A DNA stretch of 64,000 nt from Azoarcus indigens (GTDB taxonomy: Bacteria > Pseudomonadota > Gammaproteobacteria > Burkholderiales > Rhodocyclaceae): NCBI RefSeq assembly GCF_004361735.1, contig NZ_SNVV01000002.1, positions 62,001 to 126,000 on the forward strand. The letters are read 5' to 3'. Below, one piece after another: positions 28,168-36,349 of this stretch. A program made the translations under genes and the position numbers. Each line of letters starts with the position of its first letter. Within the stretch, counting starts at the first letter, position 1. The notes beneath the pieces were generated by a model. The model saw nothing but the letters and a program-made list of their open reading frames with translations, searched no databases and was not told where the DNA came from.

Positions 28168-28869
28168 TCAATCCCTGGCCTGATGCGCGGCGTGCGTCGG
28201 CTCCGCCACCACCGGCGTGCCCAGCCAGCCGGCGCGGTCGGCGCTCCAGAACGCGAGCACCGCCACCAGCAGCAGCACGCCCACCACCGCGTGGCGGCTG
28301 GCGATGCCTTCGTCCGGCCGGCCGCGCTTGCTGCCGGTGACCATGGCGCGCGCCAGGTTCTCGCGGTGCAGCAGGCTGCTGACGATGACGCCCATCACAT
28401 GCACGATCACTATCGCCAGCATCAGCTGGGCGCCGGCCTCATGCACTTCCTTCAGCCATTTTCCGCCGAGTTCCTGATAGGTGGCAAAACCGCAGGCGGC
28501 GGTCGCCAGGCCGAGGCCGAGCAGCAGGAACACCGCCAGCGCGCCGAGCGGATTGTGGCCGGCGTGGTGCTGCGGCCTCCGGGCGCGCAGGGAGTGGAGA
28601 TAGCCGGCGAGCCGGGATGGCGGGAACACGAAGGAGGAGAAGCGCGCCCAGCGGCTGCCGGTGAAGCCCCATACGATGCGGAACAGCAGCAACCCGGCGA
28701 CGGTGTAGCCGAACATGAGGTGGACGTCGCGGTAGCGCTCGCTCTCGGCGGTGAGCCAGGCGCCGGTGAAGGAGAACACGAGCAGCCAGTGGAAGATGCG
28801 GGTGGGAAGATCCCAGACGCGGACAGTGCCGCCGCGCGTGTCGGCGAGGGGGGAAGTGGTGGTTTTCAT
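28168..28869 (-). CDS. Cytochrome b561-family membrane protein
   Basis: A 233-residue di-heme cytochrome b of the Ni/Fe-hydrogenase cyt b/b561 group with four helices. Candidate heme His residues lie in RIFHWLLVF, VHLMFGYTV, HEAGAQLML and IVHVMG. It should carry electrons between the quinone pool and the two periplasmic c-type cytochromes encoded immediately upstream. ATG 28869 overlaps the diheme cytochrome stop by ATGA. Confidence 0.9.
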   Translation of the reverse strand: MKTTTSPLADTRGGTVRVWDLPTRIFHWLLVFSFTGAWLTAESERYRDVHLMFGYTVAGLLLFRIVWGFTGSRWARFSSFVFPPSRLAGYLHSLRARRPQHHAGHNPLGALAVFLLLGLGLATAACGFATYQELGGKWLKEVHEAGAQLMLAIVIVHVMGVIVSSLLHRENLARAMVTGSKRGRPDEGIASRHAVVGVLLLVAVLAFWSADRAGWLGTPVVAEPTHAAHQARD

Positions 28870-29360
28870 CGGGAAGAGGCTCCGGTGGAGACGGGTAGCT
28901 GGATTTCGTGTTCGCTGTAGCGGCCCTCGGCGGCAGCGCGGTGGCAGGCGCCGCAGTTGGCCGGGTTGCCGACCGCCGGGGTTCGCCACAGGGCGGCGTG
29001 GAGACCGTCGTGGCCGTCGCGGTGCTTGCGCAGGAACCAGGCGCTGGTGGTGATCCGCGACGTGTCCGGGCGCGGCGGGGCGCTTGCGTCGCCGCGGGAG
29101 GGGGCCGCCCGGGCGGCGAGGTAGGCGGCGAGCCTGTCGCGGGTGGCGGATGCCAGGCTGGCGTCGGTGCCGAAGTGGTCGGCAAGCCCGGCCATCACCC
29201 GGGCCCAGGCTGCGCCGTCGAGCAGGCGCGGCGGGTAGGCCACATGGCAGCTGCCGCATTCCTCGCGGTACTCGGGAGAGGGCGGCGAAACGAGGTCGCC
29301 GGCCAGGCCGGGGCCGGCCGCCAGGGCGAGCAGGCCGGGGAGAAGAAGGGCGCGCCTCAT
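28866..29360 (-). CDS. Diheme cytochrome c (DHC type)
   Basis: A 164-residue periplasmic protein with a signal peptide (about 1-20, LLLPGLLALAAGPGLAG) and two heme motifs, CGSCH (about 35-39) and CGACH (about 138-142). The arrangement matches the DHC partners of Sphaeroides heme protein. It overlaps both neighbours by ATGA, so expression of the three heme proteins is coupled. Confidence 0.88.
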   Translation of the reverse strand: MRRALLLPGLLALAAGPGLAGDLVSPPSPEYREECGSCHVAYPPRLLDGAAWARVMAGLADHFGTDASLASATRDRLAAYLAARAAPSRGDASAPPRPDTSRITTSAWFLRKHRDGHDGLHAALWRTPAVGNPANCGACHRAAAEGRYSEHEIQLPVSTGASSR

Positions 29361-29773
29361 GGCCGCTGCTCCAGCAGATAGGCGAGGAGGTCGCCTTTCT
29401 CCGCGGCGCTGCAGGGGCGCTCGAAGACATCCTTGCAATTGCGGCGGAACCATTTCTCCGCCCGGGCGGCGTCGTTGAAGCGCTCCGGGTTGGCGGCAGG
29501 GGCGAGCGGCGCGATCGGCTTGCCGGTGACGAGATGGCGGCCGGCGACTACCGGCTTGTCGGTATGACAGCCGGCGCAGCGCCAGTCGTCCTTGCCGCGC
29601 TGGTGGAAGAGGGCCTCGCCGCGCGCCGCCGAGGCAGCGTAGGCGGGTGCCTCGCGGCGCGCTTCTTCGCTGTAGCGTTCGAGCAGGCCGGCAGCCGACT
29701 GCGCGCCGGCATGCAGGGGCAGCAGGCCCAGCAGCAGGGCGAGCAGCGGGGTTTGGCGGGGGAGCTTGGGCAT
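29357..29773 (-). CDS. DUF1924 / SHP-like monoheme cytochrome c
   Basis: First gene of the operon: a 138-residue secreted protein with signal peptide to AGAQ (about 25) and heme motif CAGCH at about 66-70. Two further Cys (in RRNCKDVFERPC) may form a disulfide, as in Sphaeroides heme protein, a cytochrome that can bind O2 or NO. In Shewanella and Rhodobacter the shp, dhc and cyt b genes cluster as here. Substrate and partner are not proven. Confidence 0.87.
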   Translation of the reverse strand: MPKLPRQTPLLALLLGLLPLHAGAQSAAGLLERYSEEARREAPAYAASAARGEALFHQRGKDDWRCAGCHTDKPVVAGRHLVTGKPIAPLAPAANPERFNDAARAEKWFRRNCKDVFERPCSAAEKGDLLAYLLEQRP

Positions 29774-29818
29774 GGATCGCCTCCTTGCAGGGAATGCGAT
29801 CCAGCCTAGGGAAGGGAG

Positions 29819-29835
29819 CTTAAGCCTGGCTTAAG
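29819..29835. promoter_or_regulatory. PmrA/QseB-type box before the heme-protein operon
   Basis: CTTAAG-N5-CTTAAG, perfect in both half-sites and palindromic, lies 46 bp upstream of the SHP-like gene and 37 bp from the stop of the bacteriohemerythrin gene. It matches the known PmrA-type direct-repeat box and is the expected site for the response regulator at 27490-28158. Confidence 0.72.
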
Positions 29836-29871
29836 TGGCTGGCATGGCCGGCGGCGCCGGGGCCAGGGGCT

Positions 29872-30327
29872 TCAGAAGAAGCGGCCCAGAGTCCGCGCCA
29901 GCCAGCCGGCATTTTTCTGCTCGTCCAGCGTGTCCTTGATCTGCGGGCTGACGGTGGCGACGTAGTCGGCGTCGTCATGCTTAATGTGATTGAGCAACCA
30001 GCTGCTGAGCAGGCGATGGATCTCGGCGTTGACGTCTTCGCCGCGCTTGAAGCGCTCGCGGTACTCCTCCACCCGCCGGGTGAACAGCTGATGCACCCGC
30101 TTGTGCGCCTTCAGGTAGGCGTAGCCGGATTCCTCCAGCAGGGTCTCTTCGAAGGCGAAGTGGGAGAGGGTGTAATCGACGAGGTCGTCCAGAACGTGGC
30201 CCACGGTGGGAAGGTCGCCCTTGCTGTGGACGGTTTCGAGCTGATTGACGTAATCGACCAGTCTGCGGTGCTGGTCATCGATGACCGCGATCCCGGTATC
30301 GAGATCGGGTGTCCATGTGAGACTCAC
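29872..30327 (-). CDS. Bacteriohemerythrin
   Basis: Single-domain O2-binding di-iron protein of 151 residues. Ligand motifs are complete: DDQHRRL, HFAFEE, HKRVH and HIKHDD. I chose GTG 30327 (MSLTWTPDLDTG; GGAAAG upstream) because homologues start just before this motif. The longer TTG 30405 frame adds 26 atypical residues. It may supply or sense O2, and NO chemistry is also possible. Monocistronic. Confidence 0.88.
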   Translation of the reverse strand: MSLTWTPDLDTGIAVIDDQHRRLVDYVNQLETVHSKGDLPTVGHVLDDLVDYTLSHFAFEETLLEESGYAYLKAHKRVHQLFTRRVEEYRERFKRGEDVNAEIHRLLSSWLLNHIKHDDADYVATVSPQIKDTLDEQKNAGWLARTLGRFF

Positions 30328-30429
30328 TGGCTTTCCAAGGTCGGGGGCTGGAAAGCCGATGAATCTATCATGTTGCACCGTAGCAAACCGCGGGCATGAC
30401 CCCAAACCGGGCGATGGTTATGTTACCGA

Positions 30430-31695
30430 TCATTTCAGCTGCAGCGTGCCGACCGGCTCCACCCAGCGCACGCCATTGCGCGCCAGCCACTCGCCGGCGA
30501 TGCTGTCCTGCCGCAAGGTGGCGTCCAGGAAGGCGGTGCTCACCGCCTGCACCGCGATCACCGGGCGCTGACGATCGCCGCCGCCAGCCGGCCCTTCGCC
30601 GCCGGGGCGCCCGCCACGGCTCATCTTTCCGTCGCCCGGCATGCCTGGGCCCATTCCGCCGCCCGCATCGGCGCCCCCCATGCCGCCGAAGCCACCCATG
30701 CTCCCGTTCAGGCCCCCTCCCGGCCCGCCCATGCCGCCGGCAGCGCCCGGCCGGCCGCGGCCGCCGCCCTGGCCTTCCTCGCGCCTGGGGGCATCGGCGC
30801 CGTTCAGCAGGGTGTAATTGCCGGCGTTCAGGACCAGCTGGAATTTGTTGCCCTCCGGCATGTAGCGGAAGGGCGCCTGCCGCACCGTGGGGGTGATGCC
30901 CAGGCCGTAGCGGTCCTCGTCGGCGTCGCCGGTCACTACCAGCGTCGGGGCGAGGATGTCGCGGTAGCGCTCGCTGAGGCCGCCGGCGGCCATGTTCACA
31001 TGCGGGCTGAACACCGCCACCGCGGTCAGGCCGGGCAGGGCGGCCGGCTCGCGGCCGTCCGCAGCGGCGTCGCCGCGCGCCGCCGCGCGGCTCTCGCGGT
31101 AGCGCTCGCCGGCCAGCGCCAGTGCGGTCTGCGCGCCCAGTTCGAAGCCGACCACCGCGATGCGCGAGGTATCCACGCAGGCATACATGCCGCTGTCCTT
31201 GCCCTCGGCGGCCTGCTGGCGGATGGCCTCCAGCGTGCGACGCACCGCCTCGCTGCGCTCGGCCAGCTGCGCGCCACCGAAGCGGCTGCGGGCGAGCTGG
31301 TCGAAGGCGCCACGGCGGGCATCCGGCGAGGACCACACCTGCGGCCCGTCGGCCTGGCGCTGCATGCCCAGCACCGCGTAGCCGGCCTGCGCCCAGGCGG
31401 TGCGCCACAGCGGTGCAGCGCGGGCGGTTTCGCCCAGGCCCGGCAGGTAGATGACCAGCGGATAGCGCCCCGGCGTGGCGGGGCAATCCAAACTGAGGTC
31501 CATGCCTTCACGCTCGTCGCCGATATGGGTGTCGCGGCGGGTGACCGGCAGATTGCGTTCCGGGTGGTAGCCACGCTCGGCAAAGCGCCGGACTTCGGCT
31601 TCCGCCTGCTCGCTGGGGTCGGGGCGGGAGGCGCAGGCGCCGACCGCGGCGGTCAGCGCGAGGAGTAGCGGCAGCAGGCCGCGGCTGGGCTTCAT
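30430..31695 (-). CDS. Lipoprotein alpha/beta hydrolase with Gly/Met-rich insert
   Basis: A 421-residue predicted lipoprotein (lipobox VGAC at the end of the signal, about 17-20) with a dienelactone hydrolase-like alpha/beta fold (VIYLPGLGE oxyanion region, VVGFELGAQTALAL in place of a typical G-x-S-x-G nucleophile elbow, VVTGDADEDRYG acid region). The nucleophile position reads Glu (GFELG), so catalysis is doubtful. Residues about 300-373 are a low-complexity Gly/Met/Arg insert. It lies 23 bp after the Spy-like gene and is probably co-regulated by the CpxR-like system. Substrate unknown. Confidence 0.75.
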   Translation of the reverse strand: MKPSRGLLPLLLALTAAVGACASRPDPSEQAEAEVRRFAERGYHPERNLPVTRRDTHIGDEREGMDLSLDCPATPGRYPLVIYLPGLGETARAAPLWRTAWAQAGYAVLGMQRQADGPQVWSSPDARRGAFDQLARSRFGGAQLAERSEAVRRTLEAIRQQAAEGKDSGMYACVDTSRIAVVGFELGAQTALALAGERYRESRAAARGDAAADGREPAALPGLTAVAVFSPHVNMAAGGLSERYRDILAPTLVVTGDADEDRYGLGITPTVRQAPFRYMPEGNKFQLVLNAGNYTLLNGADAPRREEGQGGGRGRPGAAGGMGGPGGGLNGSMGGFGGMGGADAGGGMGPGMPGDGKMSRGGRPGGEGPAGGGDRQRPVIAVQAVSTAFLDATLRQDSIAGEWLARNGVRWVEPVGTLQLK

Positions 31696-31718
31696 CGGTA
31701 GGGGTTCCGGTGAAGCGT

Positions 31719-32363
31719 TCAGCGCGCCGGGCCGTCTTGCGGCGACGGGGTGACCGGGACCCGTCTCTGCGGCGATGGGCGCTCTTCGCCGCCGGGGCGG
31801 TGGCGCTCGTCGCCATCCGGTCCGTCGCGGCCTTCCCTGCGGCTTTCGAGCAGGCGGCGCTGGTCGGCGTCCAGCACCGCATAGAGGCGGTGGGCGGTGG
31901 CCAGCCGGCCCTGCTGCTGGGTGGCCTCGGCCTTGGCCAGCGCTTCGGTGAGGCTGCGCACCCTGGCTTCGTTGTAATTGACGACCAGGTCGGCCTCGCG
32001 CAGAGCCTCTTGGGCTGCGCGTACCGCCTTGGCCTGCTTGCGCGCCTGCGGCGCCTGCTGATGCAGGATCTCGAAGATGCGGTCGCGCTGTTCCTCGCTC
32101 AGCGCCAGGCCGTGCAGGAAGGGCGGCGGCGGGCCCTCCATCTCGCTCCAGGCCGGGCCGGGGCCATCGAAGCCGGGGCCGCCCGGATGGCCGTGGAAGG
32201 CGGCCGGTGGCGGGGGCGGGGGGCAATCCCTCTCTGCCTGCGGCTCCGGCGCGCCTGTGGGTTCGGCCTGGCTGACGAGGGAGACGGCGAGCAGGCTGGC
32301 GAGCAGGGCGAGGCGCAGCGCCTTGGCGGCGCGGGAAAGCGGGCGGGAGGCGGGTCGTGACAT
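31719..32363 (-). CDS. Spy/CpxP-like periplasmic protein
   Basis: A 214-residue secreted protein: signal peptide (about 1-33), a Pro/Gly-rich stretch containing a run of six prolines, then a helical region (about 85-170) with LALSEEQRDRIFEIL and VLDADQRRLLE motifs in place of the LTxxQ repeats of Spy/CpxP. The C-terminus is Arg/Pro-rich. Spy and CpxP are ATP-independent periplasmic chaperones under Cpx control. Here the gene diverges from a CpxR-like regulator across a CpxR box. Confidence 0.78.
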   Translation of the reverse strand: MSRPASRPLSRAAKALRLALLASLLAVSLVSQAEPTGAPEPQAERDCPPPPPPAAFHGHPGGPGFDGPGPAWSEMEGPPPPFLHGLALSEEQRDRIFEILHQQAPQARKQAKAVRAAQEALREADLVVNYNEARVRSLTEALAKAEATQQQGRLATAHRLYAVLDADQRRLLESRREGRDGPDGDERHRPGGEERPSPQRRVPVTPSPQDGPAR

Positions 32364-32451
32364 GGAAGACTCCGTGCGGTGGATGCGGCGCAGGTGGCGC
32401 CGGAACGGAGCGAACTATGCGCGGCGGGGGTGTTAACCGCGGTAGGGGCGG

Positions 32452-32466
32452 GTAAAGCTGGGTAAA
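32452..32466. promoter_or_regulatory. CpxR box
   Basis: GTAAA-GCTGG-GTAAA is an exact match to the CpxR consensus GTAAA-N5-GTAAA. It lies in the 166-bp gap between the divergent Spy-like gene and the CpxR-like gene, so it can control both directions. Confidence 0.8.
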
Positions 32467-32529
32467 GAGTCGGTGTCCGCGCTTGTACTCGAGGTGCCGC
32501 GGACTATCATCCGGCTCCGGAACAAGCCC

Positions 32530-33243
32530 GTGACAGCCCCGCCTATGCCCTCAGATCCCCGAGTCCTGCTGGTCGACGACGATGTCGAACTCAGCCGCAT
32601 GCTGATGGAGTACATGGGCGGCGAGGGCTTCGATGTGCACGCGGTGCATGACGGCGAGGCCGGCGTCGGCCAGGCCCTGTCCGGCAGCTACGACCTCATC
32701 GTGGTGGATGTGATGATGCCGCGGCTGAACGGGGTGGAGGTGCTGCGCCGCATCCGCGCCCGCAGCAGCCTGCCGGTGCTGATGTTGACTGCCAAGGGCG
32801 ACGACATCGACCGCGTCGTCGGCCTGGAACTGGGCGCTGACGACTACGTGCCCAAACCCTGTTCGCCGCGCGAACTGGTGGCCCGGGTGCGCGCCATCCT
32901 GCGCCGTACCCAGCGCGAGTCGGGCGGCGAAGAGCTCAACTCGCCGCTGGAAGTGGCGCCGCTGGTGCTGTGGCCGCAGAAGCGCTCGGTGGAGTGGGAC
33001 GGCACGCCGCTGGCCCTCACCAGCACCGAGTTCAACCTGCTGGAGGTGCTGGTGCGCCACGCCGGGCGGGTGGTGAGCAAGGGCGACCTCTCCGAACAGG
33101 GCCTGGGCCGGCCGCTGGCGCGCTACGACCGCAGCATCGATGTGCACCTCTCCAGCCTGCGCCACAAGCTGGGCCGCTACGCCGACGGCCGCTCGCCGAT
33201 AGAGACGGTGCGCGGCATCGGCTACCAGTACCTGAGGGAGTGA
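32530..33243 (+). CDS. CpxR-like response regulator
   Basis: OmpR-family regulator with a receiver domain (LLVDDDVELS; phospho-acceptor Asp in VVDVMMPRLNG; Lys in YVPKPCSPREL) and a C-terminal winged helix ending IETVRGIGYQY. I chose GTG 32530 (GGAAC upstream). ATG 32545 is equally possible, and GTG 32473 extends the frame toward the CpxR box. It is followed 3 bp after its stop by the kinase gene. CpxR identity is supported by the exact CpxR box upstream and the divergent Spy-like gene. Confidence 0.87.
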   Translation: MTAPPMPSDPRVLLVDDDVELSRMLMEYMGGEGFDVHAVHDGEAGVGQALSGSYDLIVVDVMMPRLNGVEVLRRIRARSSLPVLMLTAKGDDIDRVVGLELGADDYVPKPCSPRELVARVRAILRRTQRESGGEELNSPLEVAPLVLWPQKRSVEWDGTPLALTSTEFNLLEVLVRHAGRVVSKGDLSEQGLGRPLARYDRSIDVHLSSLRHKLGRYADGRSPIETVRGIGYQYLRE

Positions 33244-33246
33244 GCG

Positions 33247-34584
33247 GTGGGCCGCCTGTTCTGGAAATTCTTCTTCGCCTACTGGCTGGCGCTGGTGAGC
33301 GCCGCGGTGGCCGTGGGCATAGGCGTATCCCTGCACCAGCGCGGCGAGAGCGAGCGCGCGCCGCTGGTGGACCCCCGCGCCCGCTTCGCGGTCGAGGCGG
33401 CCGCCGGCCTGCTGCGCAGCGCCGGGCCGGCGGTGCTGGCGGACGTGCTGCGGGAGTGGCGGCTGGAAGGGCCGGAAGGCCTGCTGGCGGTGGATGAGGC
33501 CGGCCGGGAGCTGCTGGCGCGCCCGGTGCCGGGCCCGGTGCTGGCGCGGGCCCGCCGCGCGGTGGCGACGTCTGCCGCGCATGAGGCGGTGCGCGAGGTG
33601 AGCTTGGCCGATGGCGGCCGCTATCTGTTGTTCATGGCGGCCGTGCCGCAGCCGCCACCGCCTCCACCGCCGCCGCTGCATGCCCCCAGCCGGGCCTTGC
33701 CGATTGCCGCAGGCCTGATCGCCAGCCTGGCCTTCAGCGCATGTCTCGCCTGGTACCTGGCGAAGCCGATACGCAACCTGCGCTGGGCTTTCGAGGCCAC
33801 CGCCGCCGGCCGCCTGGAGACCCGGGTGCAGCCGCTGATGGGCAGCCGGCGCGACGAGATCGCCGATCTCGGCCGCGATTTCGACCGCATGGCCGGCCGC
33901 CTGCAGAGCCTGATGGCCGCCCAGCGCCGCCTGCTGCACGACGTTTCCCACGAGTTGCGTTCGCCGCTGGCCCGGCTGCAGGTGGCCATTGGCCTGGCGC
34001 GCCAGCGGCCGGACAGCGTGGGCGCCTCGCTGGACCGCATAGAGCGCGAAGCCGGCCGGGTGGACGAGCTGGTCGGCGAACTGCTGACGCTATCGCGGCT
34101 GGATGCCGGCATGGGCGAACAGCTGCCGCCGGAAACGGTGGATCTGGTGGAGATGGTGGCGGAGATCGCCGAGGATGCCGGCTTCGAGGCGCGCAACAGC
34201 GGCCGCCAGCTGATGTTGTCCGCCACCGGCGAGGCGCTGTGCCGGGCGCAGGCGGCGTTGCTCTATCGCGCCTTCGAGAACGTGATCCGCAACGGGGTGA
34301 AGTACACCGCCGAGGGCTCGACGGTGGAGGTGGAGGCTGGCCTGGGCGCCGACGGCCGTTTCCGCCTGCGGGTGGCCGACCGCGGCCCCGGCGTGGCAGA
34401 GGCGGATCTGGAGGCCATCTTCGAGCCCTTCTACCGTGGCGGAGGCAGCAACGGCGTGGTCGGCTTCGGCCTCGGGCTGGCGATCGCCCGCGGCGCGGTG
34501 CAACTGCACGGCGGCAGCATACGCGCGGCGGTGCGCGAGGGCGGCGGCCTCACGGTGGAGATCCTGCTGCCGTTGCAGGCGTAG
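33247..34584 (+). CDS. CpxA-like sensor histidine kinase
   Basis: A 445-residue membrane kinase: helix 1 (about 5-28), a periplasmic domain of only about 105 residues, helix 2 (about 150-172), a HAMP domain, then HisKA with DVSHELRSPLARLQ (His235) and HATPase (ENVIRNGVKYT, DRGPGVAEAD, GFGLGLAIA). Eight consecutive prolines sit just before helix 2 at the outer membrane face. GTG 33247 has GAGGGAG upstream. It is paired with the CpxR-like regulator. Confidence 0.9.
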   Translation: MGRLFWKFFFAYWLALVSAAVAVGIGVSLHQRGESERAPLVDPRARFAVEAAAGLLRSAGPAVLADVLREWRLEGPEGLLAVDEAGRELLARPVPGPVLARARRAVATSAAHEAVREVSLADGGRYLLFMAAVPQPPPPPPPPLHAPSRALPIAAGLIASLAFSACLAWYLAKPIRNLRWAFEATAAGRLETRVQPLMGSRRDEIADLGRDFDRMAGRLQSLMAAQRRLLHDVSHELRSPLARLQVAIGLARQRPDSVGASLDRIEREAGRVDELVGELLTLSRLDAGMGEQLPPETVDLVEMVAEIAEDAGFEARNSGRQLMLSATGEALCRAQAALLYRAFENVIRNGVKYTAEGSTVEVEAGLGADGRFRLRVADRGPGVAEADLEAIFEPFYRGGGSNGVVGFGLGLAIARGAVQLHGGSIRAAVREGGGLTVEILLPLQA

Positions 34585-34588
34585 CGCA

Positions 34589-34620
34589 GCCGGGGCGCAG
34601 ATCACCGTCCGCGCCCCGGC
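34589..34620 (+). terminator. Hairpin after the CpxRA-like genes
   Basis: Perfect 10-bp stem GCCGGGGCGC / GCGCCCCGGC with a 12-base loop begins 4 bp after the kinase stop. No T-tract follows, so factor-independent termination is uncertain. Confidence 0.4.
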
Positions 34621-34737
34621 CATCGGGGCGGACGGCTTGTGGAAGGGCTGGCATGCGCGGCCTTCGGCCCGGATTACGCCGGGTGGGGGCGTCCGGTGAG
34701 GCCGCCCTCCGGCGGCCGGGGCTGCAGCGCCGGCGGC

Positions 34738-35007
34738 TTATTTCAGGTTGGCGCCGTTGAACAACACCACCTGGTCGGCGACGAAGTTCACTGTGACATG
34801 GCGGTTCTCGTCGCCCCAGGTGCAGGTCTTCACCGTCAGCAGATCGCTGCATCCGCGCGGATCGCCGAACAGGGCCTTCACCTCGGCGTAGGACATGCCG
34901 ACCTTGAGCCGTTCGTAGTTCTCCGCGGTGAGCTTGGTGCAGGCGCCCAGCAGCAGGGCAAGGACGGCAAGGGCGGTGATCGACAGGGTCTGGCGGCTGG
35001 GGCGCAT
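34738..35007 (-). CDS. Small lipoprotein, SmpA/BamE-like fold
   Basis: An 89-residue predicted lipoprotein with lipobox LGAC at about 20-23. The following YERLKVGMSYAEVKALFGDP is typical of SmpA/OmlA- or DUF3862-like domains. Two later Cys (in GCSDLL and KTCTWG) may pair. ATG 35007 begins a normal signal peptide. The usual BamE role in outer-membrane assembly is not claimed, since many paralogues of this fold have unknown functions. Confidence 0.75.
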   Translation of the reverse strand: MRPSRQTLSITALAVLALLLGACTKLTAENYERLKVGMSYAEVKALFGDPRGCSDLLTVKTCTWGDENRHVTVNFVADQVVLFNGANLK

Positions 35008-35140
35008 GGGCGGCTCCGTGTGGGCGGGGGAGGGCGCGATTATCGGCGGAAAGCGGGGCGGGGTGCTCTGGGGTTTGCCCTGCAGGCGCCGATGTCGCGC
35101 AGATAAGTTTCCCGCGCCGCCGGTGCGGTCGTCACGCCCT

Positions 35141-35238
35141 TTCCCCTTGCGGGAGAGCCGGGGAGAGGGGCGCCCCGACGGGTGTCGAAGAGGCATGAGC
35201 CCCGCTCCCTCTCCCGCGAGGGAAAAAGGAGAAAACAC
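35141..35238. repeat. GC-rich palindromic intergenic repeat, copy 2
   Basis: TTTCCCCTTGCGGGAGAG at the left pairs imperfectly with CTCTCCCGCGAGGGAAAAAG at the right around a divergent middle. Same family as copies at 12398 and 40601. It fills the gap between the small lipoprotein gene and the pirin 3' end. Confidence 0.65.
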
Positions 35239-35247
35239 GGCAGCCCC

Positions 35248-36147
35248 CTAGCGCTGCGGCAGCGGAATGCGTTCCTTGTCATCGCCGGGAATGCTGTCGA
35301 AGCGCTCCTCAGCCCAGTCGGCCTTGGCCTGCTCCAGGCGTTCCTTGCTGCTGGAGACGAAGTTCCACCAGATGTAGCGCGGCCCGTCCAGCGGCGCGCC
35401 GCCGACCAGCACCGCCTGGGTGCCCATGGAGGCTTCCACCCGCACTTCCCCGCCGGGCGCGAGGAGGGCGAGGTGGCGCGGCGTCACCGGGTTGCCGTCT
35501 ATGCTCACCTGGCCGGCGATGACGTAGAGCGCCCGCTCCGCATGCTCCGCCGGCACCGTCCAGTGGCCATCCTCCTCCCAGCGCAGGTCCATGTAGATCA
35601 TCGGCGAACTGACTTCCACCGGTGACTGCCGGCTGCCGCTGCTGCCGGCCATCAGCCGCAGCCGCACCGCGCCCTCCTGCCAACAGGGCAGGCTGTCGGC
35701 GGCGTGGTGGTGGAAGGCGGGCGGGCATTCCTCCGCTTCGCGCGGCAGCGCCACCCACAGCTGCAGGCCGTGGCTGCGCCAGGCTTTGCCGCGGTTCTCG
35801 TCGGTGCTGCGCTCCGAATGGACGATGCCGCGGCCGGCGGTCATCCAGTTGATGTCGCCGGGCCGGATGCGCTGCACCGAGCCCAGGCTGTCCCTGTGCA
35901 TCATCTCGCCCTCGAACAGATAGGTGACGGTGGCGAGGCCGATGTGCGGGTGGGGACGCACGTCGATGTTCTGGCCGGCGTCGATGTCGGTGGGGCCGAA
36001 GTGGTCGAAGAACACGAAGGGGCCGACATAGCGCTGGGGATGCCCCGGCAGCAGGCGGCGGACGATGAAGCCGCCCCCGAGTTCTTTCTCGTGGCCGGCA
36101 TAGACATGCGGAACGTGGGGGCTGGGAACGGGCTTCGGAATGGACAT
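35248..36147 (-). CDS. Pirin-family protein
   Basis: A 299-residue bicupin of the pirin family. The N-terminal cupin carries the metal site: VRPHPHIGLATVTYLFEGEMMHRD supplies two His, and GIVHSER the third His with a Glu. Some bacterial pirins have quercetinase activity and others regulate metabolic enzymes; the role here is unknown. ATG 36147 matches the usual N-terminus. Monocistronic. Confidence 0.9.
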   Translation of the reverse strand: MSIPKPVPSPHVPHVYAGHEKELGGGFIVRRLLPGHPQRYVGPFVFFDHFGPTDIDAGQNIDVRPHPHIGLATVTYLFEGEMMHRDSLGSVQRIRPGDINWMTAGRGIVHSERSTDENRGKAWRSHGLQLWVALPREAEECPPAFHHHAADSLPCWQEGAVRLRLMAGSSGSRQSPVEVSSPMIYMDLRWEEDGHWTVPAEHAERALYVIAGQVSIDGNPVTPRHLALLAPGGEVRVEASMGTQAVLVGGAPLDGPRYIWWNFVSSSKERLEQAKADWAEERFDSIPGDDKERIPLPQR

Positions 36148-36349
36148 CGACTGGGCTCCATCGGAGGAAGGCAGGGGAGATGGCGGATCGCGCGCCGCGG
36201 GTGGCAACGCCGGGGCAGAGCCACTCCAGGCAGGTTAGCAGCAGGCCAACGGCGGTCGCCAGTCGGTTTGCCTGCGCGGTCTTGTCTGCCACTTCCCCGC
36301 CCCCCATACTGCTCAGGGTCCATCCACTTCGCCTAGTCGCCCAGTCGCT

